Shown here in pieces: positions 1 to 10,476 of a stretch of DNA of 64,000 nt. Position numbers and translations under genes: made by a program. The DNA lies in the NCBI RefSeq assembly GCF_026213295.1, contig NC_079427.1:27607746-27671745 (forward strand). Direction: 5' to 3'. Origin of the DNA: Gadus chalcogrammus (lineage: Eukaryota; Chordata; Actinopteri; Gadiformes; Gadidae). Below the pieces are notes generated by a model. It was given only the letters and a program-made list of their open reading frames with translations. It ran no database searches and was not told where the DNA came from. Numbering within the stretch: the first letter of the stretch is position 1; the number at the start of each line of letters is the position of its first letter.

Positions 1-160
1 CAGGCCAATGAGAGTCCGGAGCAGTGCCCTGACCTGCACTACGTGGCCACTGGCCTTGAAGACGGACAGGACTATACCTTCAGGATCTACACCGTTAACG
101 CTGCCGGCAAATCTGAACCTGCTTACGTCAAGCAGAGCATCAAGGTTCACGATAGACTGG
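1..160 (+). CDS. ttn: Titin exon 1 of window (partial): end of an Fn3, last domain of a D-zone super-repeat
   Basis: Frame 1 reads from the window edge through an Fn3 C-terminal half with DYTFRIYTVNAAGKSEP, the strand F-G signature. It ends with a phase-1 donor (G|gtaggt at 161). The 5' part of the exon lies before the window. It is followed by an Ig exon, which fits position 7 of a D-zone repeat. Confidence 0.9.
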
Positions 161-1230
161 GTAGGTAGAGCTTTTTACTAACCTGATTGAATGCCAAAGG
201 CAATGCTGGCCTCACCGACGGACCCACAATACGTAGGACCGGCATGGCCGATCACAGCTCAAGTTCTTTTTTTTTAATTGTCCCTTGGCGACAAAAATAT
301 AAGTTCCTAATTTGAACAATGGGTGTCGAATCCAATCATTATCCCCTCCTGATTCTACCGACCTAAGTATGCAAGAATGAGAACGGCAGCAACAGGAAAA
401 TAAATTCGGAATGCAGGAGATTTGATGAATCCATATTTTTTCATAATATAAAGGCAAATGTATCTGTTTCATTTGCCAGTAAACAATTGACCTGTAGTTC
501 AGTCCCGCCCCCGAACGTTACCATGAAGAACTCGGACAGACAAACCAGACTAGATAACAAAAACATATGGAAAAATGTCAGCTAACAGTATATCAAGCAG
601 GTTTTGGAGAAGTTTAGGGCGAAAAAGGATTTCATTTCTTCCAGGATCAATCAAAAGGGACTACATTCAAAACTTTAAAATAAATACAGAAGGTAACACA
701 ACAAAGCCTAAATTCCGTTGGTATTCTGACCTGCCACACAGTCTGATCCACATTACACATTTTTTCTTGTCCCGTTGTGGCTTGGGAAAAGGGATGAAAT
801 ATACCCCATTCTGCAGCCTCTCGGGATACCGACCTTCGGTGTTACATGTAACCCAAGTACATCGTTTGACCATGTTTATTTTTTTTACAAAAACAACATA
901 AATCCACCATTCAATTGTTATATTAAGCCTCCTCCATTTTGTTTTCAATGGAGTTGTCTGAGCTGATGACATGGGAAAAAAAACAAAAAACATGGTTCAT
1001 TACAGAGACACAAAATGCTTATCCACATATATTTATGTAGCCCACTACTTCTTAATGTTGCCTGTATCTGTTCCCCATTCAATTGTTTGGACACCTATAG
1101 GCTCCAAGGCTATAGGCCTTGGAGCAATCCAGGTTTGTTTCCAGCTTTCAGACGCATGCCAACCCACGTCATTCCCTCTCTTCCTCTTCCTCATTCCCTC
1201 TCTTCCTGATCTAATGTGTTGTGTCTTCAG
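161..1230. other. ttn: Intron, 1070 nt, no recognised element
   Basis: AT-rich intronic sequence without a recognisable transposon or gene. Small open frames here have no family features. The one clear structure is a hairpin with two perfect 10-base arms at 1101-1110 and 1116-1125. A pyrimidine-rich stretch (about 1170-1230) leads into the acceptor. Confidence 0.7.
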
Positions 1231-1512
1231 AGGAGCCAGAGCTGTTGCTTGATGCTAACATGTCTCGTGACCACCTGGCCATGCTGGGAACTGACATCAC
1301 ACTGAGTGCCACCATCAGGGGTGTGCCCACTCCTACTGTCACCTGGAAGAAGAACGACGAAGATACCCCAGCTCATGCCACCATCGTCACCACCGCGAGC
1401 AGCAGCAAGCTCTTCATGCCCAAGTGTGTCCGCCCTGACTCAGGCAACTATACCATCACTGTGGAGAACACAGCTGGAAAGAAATCTGCCACCGTGGCGG
1501 TGCTCGTACTGA
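1231..1512 (+). CDS. ttn: Titin exon: Ig domain (Da.1)
   Basis: One complete I-set Ig, 94 codons, phase 1 at both ends. Core Trp sits in VTWKKNDED, the AG-type bulge is replaced by LGTD, and the strand F motif is RPDSGNYTITV. Acceptor gtcttcag and donor A|gtgagt are both canonical. First domain of the first complete D-zone super-repeat in the window. Confidence 0.93.
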
Positions 1513-1598
1513 GTGAGTCAAACAACCAACCTTATTACACAAACTACCAAATTGGTTTACACTATAAAATTTGAACTCTCTTCTTTTCTTACCTTCAG

Positions 1599-1898
1599 AC
1601 AAACCTTCCCCGCCCAGAGACCTGGTGTTGTCAGAGGTGACCAGCGAGTCAGCGTACCTGACCTGGAAGGCCCCTGAGGACAATGGAGGAGCCGTGATCT
1701 CCCACTACGTTGTGGAGAAGAGGGACGTGGCGGCAGAGCAGTGGGTTCCTGTGTCTGCATCCAATAAGAAGCCCAGCCTGATGGCCATGTACCTGATGGA
1801 GGGAATCCAGTACCTCTTCCGTGTGGCTGCCGAAAACCAGTTTGGCAGGAGCGACTACGTGGTGACCAAGACTCCCATCAAGGCCGTTGATCCACTCT
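1599..1898 (+). CDS. ttn: Titin exon: Fn3 domain (Da.2)
   Basis: Complete Fn3 of 100 codons: PSPPRDLVL start, YLTWKAPEDNGG loop, strand C HYVVEKRD, and YLFRVAAENQFGRSD near the end. Acceptor ttaccttcag and donor T|gtgagt give phase 1 on both sides, so the exon is removable in frame. Confidence 0.93.
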
Positions 1899-2042
1899 GT
1901 GAGTGCCGCTGAACACAAGAAGCATAGACTATAAAATCTTGTTGGGTTAAAAGTAGATTCATGTTAGATTCATAAAGATTAAGAACAAGAACTAGAACCA
2001 AATTAATTAACAAATATTATTAACAAATGAATTGACTTCCAG

Positions 2043-2336
2043 ATCCCCCTGGGCCACCAAAGAACCTTCACCACACTGATGCTGACAAATCTGAGGTTTG
2101 GTTGGAATGGGAGTGGCCTGACAGGACAGGAGGAAGTGACATCACTGGATTCATCGTGGAGCACCAGGAAGACGGTCAAGCCGACTGGGTCGTGTTCAAG
2201 ACAGTTCCCAACAACCACAGCCATGTGACCGGGCTTGTGGAGGGCAAGACATACCGCTTCAGGGTGAAGTCTCAGAACGCAATCGGAGTCAGCCGTCCAG
2301 ATACCAGTGTTCCCGTCATGTGCCAAGAGAAGACAT
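2043..2336 (+). CDS. ttn: Titin exon: Fn3 domain (Da.3)
   Basis: Fn3 of 98 codons beginning YPPGPPKN. The B-C loop carries DRTGGSDITG instead of the usual PxxDGG, and strand F reads TYRFRVKSQNAIGVS. The N-terminal half (HTDADKSEVWLEWEW) is more divergent than in its neighbours. Donor T|gtaaga. Confidence 0.9.
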
Positions 2337-2426
2337 GTAAGACACATTATTTTTTTTATATTTATAACATTTATGTATAAGTAATTAAAACGATGATTTC
2401 GACATGGTTGTTGTCTATCTTTCTAG

Positions 2427-5396
2427 TGCCACCAACTATTGAAGTTGACGTGAAGCTGATTGAGGGTCTCGTGGTGAAGGCAGGAGCTACCGTTGTGCTG
2501 CCAGCTAAGATGACTGGCATCCCAACCCCCAATGCCAAATGGATGAGTGATGGCAAGGAAATTATGTCTGAAGGCCACCACAACATAGAGTCTACTGGAT
2601 CTTCCTCTATTCTCACCATCCCAGAGAGCGTGAGAGGAGACACTGGAGAGTACCTCCTTATGGTCTCCAACCCAGCAGGGAGCAAGACGGCAGCCCTGCA
2701 CGTCACGGTCCTGGATGTGCCCAGTGCCCCCATAGGACCGGTCAACATCCTGGAGGTCACGCCTGACTTCATGATGATCCAGTGGAGGGCGCCAAAAGAC
2801 GATGGAGGCACCTCGGTCACCAACTATGTGGTGGAGAAGAAGGATGTGAAGAAGCCCTGGGAGCCCTGGTCAGTGGTCAGCTCCAGTGGCACCAGCACCA
2901 AGGCCAAAGTGTCCAGGTTGGAAAAGGGTCGTGAATACATTGTCCGCATCCGGGCAGAGAACAAAATTGGCATCGGAGCTGGGCTGGAGAGTCCTCCCAC
3001 TATTGCCAAGCATATGTTCGACCCTCCCAGCCCCCCTGGCCTGCCGGAGTGCTCTGATATCACAGAGAACGCTGTGACAGTGGAGTGGGCTCTGCCTGAG
3101 AATGACGGCGGTAGCCCCATCAGTGGATATGTGATTGAAAGGCGAGAGATGACCGGCAAATGGATCCGTGTGAACAAGACTCCTGTCCTGGATCTCAGAT
3201 ATAGAGTCTCAGGCCTATTTGAGGGAAATAGCTATGAATTCAGAGTGTTTGCAGAAAACGTTGCTGGAATCAGTGGACCTTCCCCTATTTCTGACCCCGT
3301 AAAGGCCACCCGTGCCCTGACCAAACCTGGACCACCTGGAAGTCCCAAACTCAAGGACTGGAGCAAATCATATGCAGACCTCTGCTGGATAAAGCCAACC
3401 AGAGATGGAGGCAGCCCCATCCTAGGCTATTCGGTTGAAGCCCAGAAATCAGGCAGTGCACAATGGGATAAAATTAACAAAGACAACATTAAGATCTGTG
3501 CCTTCAGAGTTCAAGGTCTTATTGAGGGAATGGAGTATAGGTTCCGCATCAGAGCCATCAATAAGATTGGAGAAAGTGAACCTAGGGAGCTCTCTGAGAC
3601 GGTTCTGGCCAAAGATATCTTGGTGCCCCCAGAAGTTGTGGTGGATGCATCATGCCGTGATTCCCTCACGGTCAGGGCAGGACAGAGCATCAGCCTGATC
3701 GCCAGGGTGAAGGGCCGACCTGATCCTGAGATTACATGGACCAAAGACGCCAGAGCTGTGGGCAGAGACAGACGCACTGAAATCAACAATAACTACCCAC
3801 TATGTGAGCTTGTCATCTCTAATGCTGTAAGGGAAGACTATGGTAAATATGCTATTTCTGCCAAGAACAGCAGTGGACTGGCCCAGGCTACCATCATTGT
3901 CAACGTTTTGGATGTTCCAGGGCCTTGCCAGAACCTTAAGGTGGCATATGTGACCAAGAACTCCTGTATGGTGTCGTGGGAGAACCCAGAAGATTATGGA
4001 GGTACTGAGATCACTCAGTACACCATTGAGTGTCGCCAGCCCAGCCAGAGAGGATGGACCGTAATCTCCAATGACTTCACCAAACGTCAGATGAAGGCTC
4101 CTCTTACTGAGGGATGTGAGTACTTCTTCCGGGTCAGTGCACAGAATAAAATCGGTTCTGGTCCTTCCATTGAGTCCAAGACCGCTGTACTGGCAGTGGA
4201 TCCCATTGAGAAGCCCGGGGAACCCATTGACTTCCAAATCTCTGAAATTGGCAAGACCTTCTGCTTCCTTAAGTGGAAGAAGCCAGAGTATGATGGCGGT
4301 AGTCGGAATATAGGTTACCATGTGGAGAAGAAGCCCAAAGAAGCTGAGGAGTGGGAGAGGCTACACAAGGGAGCCATCAAGGAGACCTACTTCATGGCTG
4401 ACCGATGTATTGAGAACCAGATCTATCAGTTCAGGGTCCAGACCAAAAATGAAGGTGGAGAAAGTAACTGGGTGACCACAGATGATGTTTTGGTGAAGGA
4501 ACAGTTGGTGGAGCCAGAAATCAAGATTAAACTGGATGCGACTCTGGTTGTCAGGGCTGGAGACTGTATCGCTATTGAGGCAACTATCAAGGGCAAGCCA
4601 CAGTGTGACGTCAAATGGACCAAGGACGAGAGCACCAAGGAAATCAGGAAGGGTCTCAGGCATCAGTTGGAATCTGGTGCCGACTTATCCAAGCTGCTTG
4701 TCACTGGAGCCAGGCGCACGGACAGTGGCAAATACATTGTAACGGCCTCCAACATCGCTGGAACCTGCTCTGCTGATGCTAAGGTCAATGTCCTGGACAG
4801 ACCTGGGCCCATCAACGACCTCAAGATCTCAGGCATCACAAATGACAGGTGCCAACTGGACTGGGAGGTTCCTGAAGATGATGGTGGCTGTGAGATCTAC
4901 AACTACATCATTGAGAAGTGTGAGACCAAGAGAGGAGTCTGGTCTGTCCATTCTAACGCAGTAATCACCAACAAGGCTAGAGTTACCCGCCTCATTGAGG
5001 GAAATGAGTACACCTTCAGAGTGCGTGCAGAGAACAAGATGGGCCCCGGCCCAGCAGTTCAGAGCGACACCATCATATCTGGTACACAGTTCAACGTCCC
5101 TGGGGCTCCTGATACACCTGAAGTTACCAAAATCGTCAAGGAAGAGATGAGTGTACAGTGGTCTGAGCCAGAGAGAGACGGGGGCAAGTCCATCATAGGA
5201 TACCTGTTAGAGAAGAAGGAGGAGCATGCAGTCAGATGGTCTCCTGTTAACAAGGAGGCCATCCCTGCAACTCGTCTAACTGTGACTGGACTCCTGCCTC
5301 TCCATGAGTATCAGTATAGAGTCAAAGCTGTGAACGAAATCGGGGTTGGCGCTGCCAGCAAGCCTTCAGTGGCCATCACTGCTAGAGACTCAATTG
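2427..5396 (+). CDS. ttn: Titin multi-domain exon: Ig-F-F-F-Ig-F-F-Ig-F-F (Da.4 to Db.6)
   Basis: An open exon of 2970 nt (990 codons) encoding ten domains without an intron. Ig domains begin near PPTIEVDVKL, PPEVVVDASC and EPEIKIKLDA; the other seven are Fn3. It covers the second half of D-zone repeat Da and the first six domains of Db. Acceptor tttctag and donor G|gtaaga, both phase 1. The introns that separate single domains in the flanking exons are absent here. The second Fn3 after the middle Ig (SEIGKTFCFLKWKKPEYDGG) is somewhat degenerate in strand F (IYQFRVQTKNEGGES). Confidence 0.95.
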
Positions 5397-5530
5397 GTAA
5401 GACAATAAATGGAATGAAAATGTTTGAATGTTTTGAAATGTTTGTTTTCTGTATCTGTAAGGACAGAAGTATTTGCTTTTTAGAGAAGTGATGGTTAAAT
5501 GTGTCCCACATATATGTCATGTCATTTTAG

Positions 5531-5848
5531 AACCCCCCGCACCACCAACCAACCTGAAGGTCCTGGACAGCACCAAGTCCTCCATCTCCCTGGGCTGGAC
5601 CAAGCCTGTCTCGACCGGCGGTGTGCCCCTCATCGGCTACGTGGTGGAGATCAGGGTGAAGGGAACCGCCAAGAAGGATGAGGGCTGGAAGAGGTGCAAC
5701 GTGGCTGCCCAGCTAGTGGTGTGTCACTTCACCGTCAGTAGTCTTGAAAAGAAACTGGAGTATGAGTTTCGAGTGTCCGCCCAGAACCAGGTGGGAATGA
5801 GCCTGCCCTGCAACCTTGAAGGAGCTGTGATGCCCAGAGAGATCCTAG
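5531..5848 (+). CDS. ttn: Titin exon: Fn3 domain (Db.7), last of the D-zone
   Basis: Fn3 of 106 codons starting EPPAPPTNLKVL. The C-C' loop is a few residues long (RVKGTAKKDEGW), making the exon 12-18 nt longer than most single-Fn3 exons. It closes the second 7-domain super-repeat; the next Ig begins the 11-domain register. Donor G|gtgaga. Confidence 0.93.
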
Positions 5849-6055
5849 GTGAGACCTTCTCAGTCATAATGTAGAAGAGAATATTTAAATTAGCTTGAAC
5901 GTGAGTGTGAAGCCAATATGTTATATTTGATTGGTCACATGTGATAGCTGCGATGAATCCTCAGAAACGGGTTGGACATGAACCCTTAACAGAGGGGTTC
6001 AGTTCTAACCCCTTAACAGAAACTCCACTCTGATGCCTGTTCTTCACTCCAACAG

Positions 6056-6340
6056 AGTCTCCAGATATTGACCTGGATGCCAATCTGAAGCAGGGTCTGA
6101 CCGTGAGGGCTGGGTGTCCCATCAGACTCTGTGCTACCATCAGAGGTAGACCTCCTCCCACCGTGACCTGGAGACGTATGGGTATCGACAACGTGGTGAG
6201 GAAGGGTCATGTAGACATCATCGACACCATGACCTTCCTGGTAATCCCTGACAGCACCCGTGACGACTCCGGCAAATACTGCCTGACCCTGCAGAATGCT
6301 GCTGGGGAGAAGGCTGTGTTTGTCAATGTCAAAGTTCTTG
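6056..6340 (+). CDS. ttn: Titin exon: Ig domain (C1.1), first domain of the C-zone
   Basis: Ig of 95 codons starting ESPDIDLDANLKQGLTVRAG; core Trp in VTWRRMG and strand F RDDSGKYCL. The LxxGLTVRAGCPIRL stretch matches the first Ig of other C-zone repeats, the position reported to bind MyBP-C. Two upstream decoy acceptors with the same ccttaacag context lie at 5992 and 6019; the chosen AG at 6054-6055 keeps the domain intact. Confidence 0.93.
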
Positions 6341-6506
6341 GTGAGTTACACTTTAATAGTTATTCATAGCAACTCAACCTCTCCCATCCAATGTCGATCT
6401 AGGCCTTGCTCCTCTATGTCCATCAATAGGAGGCAGAACCTGAATGCATTTTCTCTTAGATGAAGGATTATGGTGAGCAACGAATTAAAGAACATTTGTC
6501 CAACAG

Positions 6507-6812
6507 ACACCCCAGGGCCTGTGGTGAACATCGAGGCTACAGACATCCGACAGACCTCTGCCAAACTGTCATGGAGTCCACCGGAGGTAGACGGTGGTAG
6601 TGAGGTCACACACTACATCATTGAGAAGCGCGCCATTGATCGCAAAACGTGGGCCGTTGTGAAGGGAGAAGTTGAAATAGACAAGATTCCCTTCAAGGTG
6701 GGCGGTCTGACGACTGGCACGGATTACTACTTCAGAGTCACAGCAGTCAACCAGTATGGGCCCGGAGTACCAAAGGTCTCCTCTACCTCCTACCTGGCCT
6801 CCGACCCTACCA
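6507..6812 (+). CDS. ttn: Titin exon: Fn3 domain (C1.2)
   Basis: Fn3 of 102 codons: TPGPVVNIEA, LSWSPPEVDGGSEVTHY, strand C IIEKRAIDRKTW (position-2 signature), and YYFRVTAVNQYGPGV. Acceptor gtccaacag, donor A|gtatgt. Confidence 0.93.
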
Positions 6813-6976
6813 GTATGTATGGCTTACAGATCAATACCTTCACATCATTCCCTAAATTCATCCGCTTTGGTCATGTTCATCCCATTCATTATCTTCACCT
6901 GTTTTTTATCTGTCATATATACTGACATTAAAACTTCATCCGCCCATTCAAGTAACCTGTATCTGTGTTCCTCTAG

Positions 6977-7140
6977 GTAAGCCCGACCCTTGTGAGAAGA
7001 TTGAGGTCTTGGAGATCACCAAGAACAGTGCTACAGTGGGCTGGGTGCAGCCCATGAGGGATGGAGGTGTTAAAATCGACGGTTACGTTATTGAATACAT
7101 CGAGGTCAAACCTCCCCCACCCCCACCTGCACCTGTGGAG
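6977..7140 (+). CDS. ttn: Titin exon: first half of Fn3 C1.3, ending in a proline-rich loop
   Basis: The N-terminal part of an Fn3 (KPDPCEKIEVLE, VGWVQPMRDGG, strand C GYVIEYIEV) runs into a loop with six consecutive prolines. It ends at GAG|gtttgc, a phase-0 donor, unlike the phase-1 rule elsewhere. Together with the next exon it encodes 136 codons, about 35 more than a standard Fn3. Confidence 0.85.
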
Positions 7141-7252
7141 GTTTGCTTTCTAGTTGCTTGTCAACCTCATCAATGCCTCTTACTTGATGTTCTTCTTAGA
7201 TTATATTCATAATTTATCATAATAATAACAGGGATGATATGTCTTGTTGCAG

Positions 7253-7496
7253 GTTCCAGAGGGAGAGGAACCTCCTCCTCCTGCCCCAGAGCCGTTGGTG
7301 GAATCAGATGAGGATGAGGATGAGGAGAAGGAGAGGGAGGTTTGGAACGCCTACACCACCGTTAAGGGTCTCAGTGTCTCCGTCAGTGGCCTGAAGGAGG
7401 GCAAGAGATACAAGTTCAGAGTGTCAGCCAAGAACATCATCGGCTGCAGCTCCTACACCGAGACCCGAGAGGCCTCTGAGATCAAGGAACAGATCC
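7253..7496 (+). CDS. ttn: Titin exon: second half of Fn3 C1.3, starting with an acidic/proline loop
   Basis: Starts in phase 0 after gttgcag. The first ~30 codons complete a C-C' loop insert rich in Pro, Glu and Asp (EEPPPPAPEP then SDEDEDEEKE), followed by the normal Fn3 end (WNAYTTVKGLSVSVSGL, YKFRVSAKNIIGCSS). Donor C|gtgagt, phase 1. The insert is the largest in the window. Confidence 0.87.
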
Positions 7497-7580
7497 GTGA
7501 GTCACCTAGTTCAGCGTCCATCTGCTTTCTCTTCTTTCAACATGTATTTATATTTTTCCTCACTCAACATGGTGGTATCT

Positions 7581-7720
7581 ACTCCTTATTCAACACGTTG
7601 TATTTTTTACTCCTCATTCAACACGTTATATTTCTACTCCTCATTCAACACGGTGTGTTCCTACTCCTCATTCAACACGATGTGTTTCTACTCCTCATTC
7701 CACACGGTGTGTTTCTACAG
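7581..7720 (+). repeat. 27-bp minisatellite whose last unit forms the splice acceptor of exon 7721
   Basis: Units containing actcctcattcaacac recur at 7581, 7609, 7636, 7663 and 7690, a spacing of 27-28 bases. The next expected start, 7717, reads acag instead of actc, and that is the 3' splice site. The polypyrimidine tract (gtgtttct) is therefore repeat-derived. Confidence 0.85.
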
Positions 7721-7996
7721 TGGAGCCCAAGATTGTCATGGCTGAGATGGTGAGTGCCAAGGCGGGGGCCAAGCTGAGAATCGAGGCGGTGGTTTCTGGT
7801 AAACCGATGCCCAGCTGTAAGTGGATGCGTGGGGAGAACGTGGTGGTGCCGTCCAGCCGCCTGGCAGTCCACAAGTCTGCCAACTTGTGTGTCCTCATCA
7901 TCAAGGATGTGTCCAGGACGGACAGCGGAGAGTATAGCCTGTCAGCGGAGAATAGCTGTGGCAAAGTCGAGGAGGCCCTCAAGATCATCATAAGAG
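7721..7996 (+). CDS. ttn: Titin exon: Ig domain (C1.4)
   Basis: Short Ig of 92 codons (LEPKIVMAEMVSAKAGAKL). Core Trp in CKWMRGENV, strand F RTDSGEYSLSAEN. The donor G|gtccct is weak, but phase 1 joins it correctly to the Fn3 at 8231 (GAT ATC CCT), and no better in-frame GT lies nearby. Confidence 0.87.
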
Positions 7997-8099
7997 GTCC
8001 CTACTATTTATATCACTATCACTTTAACTGTCACTAATGTTACTGTCATTACTGGCCCTATTTTACATCTCCAATGCATGTGTGGTTCATGGTGACTAT

Positions 8100-8210
8100 A
8101 ATACCTCTCTTTGGTTAATGGGGATGTTAGTTCAGTAATACCTCTGTGGTGAAGGGTTATGTTGGCACAACAATACCTCTCTGGTGAAGGGTGGAGTGGC
8201 TACTATAACA
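8100..8210 (+). repeat. Degenerate ~36-bp tandem repeat (three units) in intron
   Basis: Units beginning aatacctct occur at about 8100, 8137 and 8172; two continue ggtgaagggt. Low copy and diverged. It lies upstream of the acceptor of the exon at 8231. Confidence 0.6.
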
Positions 8211-8230
8211 GCATCATGTGTGTTTTCCAG

Positions 8231-8530
8231 ATATCCCTGGGGCTCCAGAGGGTCCGGTGGAGATCAGTGACATCGACTCTGATGCCTGTTCTCTGTCCTG
8301 GAACAAACCCCTGGAGGACGGAGGCAGCCCCATTACCAACTACGTGGTGGAGAAGTGTGACGTGACCCGGGGAGACTGGGTGAACGCCGTCTCTTCTTGT
8401 GGGAAGACCGGTTGCAGGCTGGGCAAGCTGATCCCAGGGAAGGAGTATGCCTTCCGCATCCGGGCAGAGAACCGCTTCGGCATCTCTGATCCAATCCAGT
8501 CCGACCGCATGGTGGCCAAGTTCCCCTTCC
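8231..8530 (+). CDS. ttn: Titin exon: Fn3 domain (C1.5)
   Basis: Fn3 of 100 codons: DIPGAPEGPVEI, LSWNKPLEDGGSPITNY, VVEKCDVTRGDW, YAFRIRAENRFGISD. Acceptor tgttttccag, donor C|gtaggt, phase 1 both sides. Confidence 0.93.
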
Positions 8531-8561
8531 GTAGGTTTCACACATTACACATGCCAAACCT

Positions 8562-8661
8562 TGTTGCACCTACTAAACCTTTACTACTTATTACACCTAC
8601 TACACCTTTACTATAAACCTTCACTACACATTACATATACTACACCTTTAGTACTTATTAT
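8562..8661 (+). repeat. 27-bp AT/C-rich minisatellite, left part
   Basis: Diverged copies of tactacacctttactacttattacacc. The array continues after the hAT insertion at 9709-10330, so the transposon split an existing array. The + strand is almost free of G. Confidence 0.8.
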
Positions 8662-9258
8662 TAGTGCTGTCAGTTTAACGCGTAATTAACAGCGTTAACG
8701 CAAACCAATTTTAACGGCATTATTTTTTTTATCGCGCAAATAATGCTCTTTTGGCTTGGCAAACGTAGTTTTTTCACCTGCTATCTAGCAACAACTAGTC
8801 ACGTTAGAAGAACTACAACATCATACCGGATCTAGCTACACCGGAATCAAAACAACAAGCACGCCGCACAAACTTGTTGGGGCAGGCAAGGATACGGAGC
8901 GGGTGAAAAACTCCTTAAAAGTGTGTGTTTGTTAGTGTGTCACTCTGTTCAAGCCTGCACGAGAGTTCAATGTTGCAGCATTAGCTGTTACGTCTTTCTG
9001 ACCAATGGCAGTTCAAGGCCTAACTGGGCTGTACCACTTCGGGAGGGGCCGCTCAGTTACTCCCCTCTAAACAAAATCGACTTGGTTGCGATGTTGCGAT
9101 GTTGAGTGTGGTGAGTGTTGAGTGAGTGAGAGGTTGCGGGTGCACAGCTCAGGCTGCCGGACGGCGCTGCAAGGAACTTTTATGAACGCAATATTGTTAT
9201 CCCGCAGGTTAACGTCCCGCCGGGAATTCTACAGACTCTCCCGATTATCACTCCGCCA

Positions 9259-9317
<59 letters not shown>

Positions 9318-9708
9318 GGCGTTATTCGATAGCCTGGTAATGGGTATAGGCCTACGTACGGTAGGAATATATTCTTACTGGTTTAAATAATAAATGTTAT
9401 AGTATTTCCCATCTGAGCTGAGCAAGAGTTTTGTTCAAAAGTTCAGTGATTGAAACAAATAAAACCCTGGGCTATACGGTAGGCCTACCACTGTCATGCA
9501 CCTACCCAATGTCAAGGGGACCGGGTTGAATTCACTGCGGGTCTCTCTTCTTACTGTCCTTCTCAACACTCTCTGATCTTACTAAAATTCTAGCAGCACA
9601 AAATCAAGGGATATTTAGAATATCATTTTTTTTTGGATTAATCGCGAGTTAACTATGACATTAGTGCGATTAATCGCGATAAAATATTTTAATCGCTTGA
9701 CAACACTA
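8662..9708 (+). mobile_element. hAT-type non-autonomous DNA transposon (copy 1, 1047 bp)
   Basis: Imperfect terminal inverted repeats: starts tagtgctgtcagtttaacgc and ends cgcttgacaacacta. The next inner bases (gcgttaacgc and gattaatcgcgat) are also shared with the copy at 51287-54752. The 8-base flanks are cttattat and cttataac, a decayed 8-bp duplication consistent with hAT; the other copy has a perfect one. No transposase frame. A (TG)n tract sits at 9261-9315. Confidence 0.85.
9261..9315 (+). repeat. (TG)n microsatellite inside hAT copy 1
   Basis: Uninterrupted gt dinucleotide run of about 55 bases. It occupies the same place as the longer TG tract in copy 2 (54374-54528), so it was probably present in the founding element. 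Confidence 0.95.
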
Positions 9709-10330
9709 CTTATAACACATACTAACTACACTTTTAATACTTATTACATAAGTTACACCTTTAATACTTATTACACCTACTACACCTTAACTACTTATTA
9801 CACCTACTACAACTTTCATACTAATTACACCTACTACACCTTTAATAATTAATACACCTACTACACCTTAACTACTTATTACATCTACACCTTCACTACA
9901 CATTACATGTACAACAACTTTACTACACATTACACCTAATACACATTTAATACTTAGTACACCTAAAACACCTTTAATACTTATTGCACCTACTACACCT
10001 TTACTATAAATTACACATACTACACCTTCACTACACATTACATATACTACACCTTTAGTACTTATTACACATACTATACCTTTACTATCAATTACAATTA
10101 CTACACCTTTACCACACATTACATATACTACACCTTTACTACTTATTAAACCTACTACACCTAACATATACTACACCTACTACACCTCTAATACTTATCA
10201 CGCATAGTTCACCTTTACTACTTATTGCACATTCTACACCTTTAGTACTGATTACACATGCTATACTTATAATACTTATTACATATACTACAGTTCAAAT
10301 TACTAAATATACTTAATACTAAACTTACAA
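9709..10330 (+). repeat. 27-bp AT/C-rich minisatellite, right part (about 20 or more units)
   Basis: Continuation of the array at 8562-8661: repeated tactacacc, ttaatactt, attacacct blocks with a period near 27. Guanine is nearly absent on this strand across about 600 bases. It fills most of the intron before the exon at 10477. Confidence 0.85.
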
Positions 10331-10476
10331 CTATGTTACTACGTGTCATACAAACAACATGTTTACTACAATTTACACATACTTTAGGTTTTCACACAAT
10401 ACTGTAGAAGCACCACAGGGCGGCACAACAGGCACTGCTATAGTTAACATGGTTGCAATGTCTTTGCTACCGATAG

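Noticed and set aside
575..1252. Small open frames in the first intron as hidden genes
   Set aside because: No domain, signal or codon bias; the frames overlap on both strands and run into intron and splice-site sequence.
9709..10330. CRISPR-like array
   Set aside because: Units are contiguous, diverged and without unique spacers; the locus is a vertebrate intron.
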